In this document: piece by piece, positions 5,831 through 6,249 of the stretch | How the letters are laid out: each line of letters opens with the position of its first letter | How positions within the stretch are numbered: position 1 is the stretch's first letter | Assembly (NCBI GenBank): GCA_017694735.1 | Contig: JADIMN010000150.1 | Coordinates: 1-6,249 of the forward strand | Reading direction: 5' to 3' | Source of the DNA: Candidatus Alectryobacillus merdavium | Lineage (GTDB): Bacteria > Bacillota_I > Bacilli_A > RFN20 > CAG-826 | Length of the DNA: 6,249 bases | Position numbers and translations under genes: made by a program | The notes under the pieces: generated by a model | The model's input: only the letters and a program-made list of their open reading frames with translations | The model's database searches: none | Told to the model about the DNA's origin: nothing

Positions 5831-6249
5831 ATGAAACCTAAGGTTAGTGTAATATTACCAATTTATTGTGTGGAAAAATTTTTAGAAAGATGCTTAAAAT
5901 CTGTGACGGAACAAACCTTACGAGATATTGAGATAATATTGGTAGACGATGGTTCTTTAGATAATTGTCCTGTTATGTGTGATAATTATGGTAAGTTAGA
6001 TCGAAGAATTAAGGTAATACATAAAAAGAATGAAGGATTAGGATATGCTAGAAATACTGGGTTGGATTATGCTACAGGAGAATATGTTGCATTTATAGAT
6101 TCCGATGATTTTATTGATATTAATATGATGAATCAATTATATACTTATGCATATAAGTATGATCTGGATGCAGTATTTTGCGGAATGAAATTTGTTGATG
6201 CCCATGGTAATATTACTATGGATAGAAAAGAAGTGAATGAGTATATAGA
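5831..6249 (+). CDS. Glycosyltransferase family 2 protein, N-terminal part (3' partial)
   Basis: The frame is open from the ATG at 5831 to the window edge, giving 139 complete codons with no stop. It begins KVSVILPIYCVEKFLERCL (residues 4-22), the standard first strand and helix of GT2 GT-A transferases. ILVDDGSLDNCP at 36-47 supplies the nucleotide-binding acidic residues D39 and D40, KNEGLGYARNTGLDYATGEY at 66-85 is the typical middle block, and FIDSDDFI at 88-95 supplies the DxD metal site (D90, D92). The catalytic base and C-terminal acceptor region lie beyond the window. It should transfer one sugar from a nucleotide-sugar donor to the repeat unit at the cytoplasmic membrane face; the sugar is not predictable. 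There is no Shine-Dalgarno, only AT-rich sequence before the ATG. The gene lies 50 bases after the polymerase stop, so it is probably in the same operon. Confidence 0.93.
   Translation, partial: MKPKVSVILPIYCVEKFLERCLKSVTEQTLRDIEIILVDDGSLDNCPVMCDNYGKLDRRIKVIHKKNEGLGYARNTGLDYATGEYVAFIDSDDFIDINMMNQLYTYAYKYDLDAVFCGMKFVDAHGNITMDRKEVNEYI

Overview
The window is an AT-rich, single-strand run of tightly packed genes from a surface-polysaccharide (capsule or O-antigen type) biosynthesis operon. A Bacteroidota host (Bacteroides, Phocaeicola, Parabacteroides or Prevotella type) fits best. The base composition is strongly AT-rich. No start codon has a convincing GGAGG-type Shine-Dalgarno; starts instead follow A-rich or AT-rich stretches. 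The combination of an FrhB-like iron-sulfur protein, a polysaccharide pyruvyl transferase and a DUF6625 protein is typical of Bacteroidota capsule loci. The assignment to phylum is an inference from these signs, not from a marker gene.

Layout, all on the + strand: the last 46 codons of a membrane protein, most likely the Wzx repeat-unit flippase (1-143); a 389-residue FrhB-like protein with two N-terminal [4Fe-4S] motifs (140-1309); a polysaccharide pyruvyl transferase (1311-2405); a GT4-type glycosyltransferase (2402-3619); a DUF6625 protein, probably a second glycosyltransferase (3616-4590); a multi-spanning Wzy-type polymerase (4590-5780); a 50-base gap; and the first 139 codons of a GT2 glycosyltransferase that runs off the end (5831-6249). 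Five of the six junctions are overlaps of 1 or 4 bases or a 1-base gap, so this is one polycistronic unit with coupled translation. No promoter or terminator is visible, and the operon continues in both directions. No RNA gene, mobile element, CRISPR array or credible minus-strand gene was seen.

The working model is a Wzx/Wzy-dependent pathway. Cytoplasmic glycosyltransferases (GT4, DUF6625, GT2) build a lipid-linked repeat unit, the pyruvyl transferase decorates it with a pyruvate ketal, Wzx flips it across the inner membrane and Wzy polymerises it. The part that lacks a clear role is the FrhB-like redox protein, which sits one base upstream of the pyruvyl transferase. Other points worth a second look are two gene junctions with the identical sequence TTAAAAAAATGA, the reading frame after the wzy stop that ends exactly on the next start codon, and a Gln where the polymerase/ligase motif usually has His.
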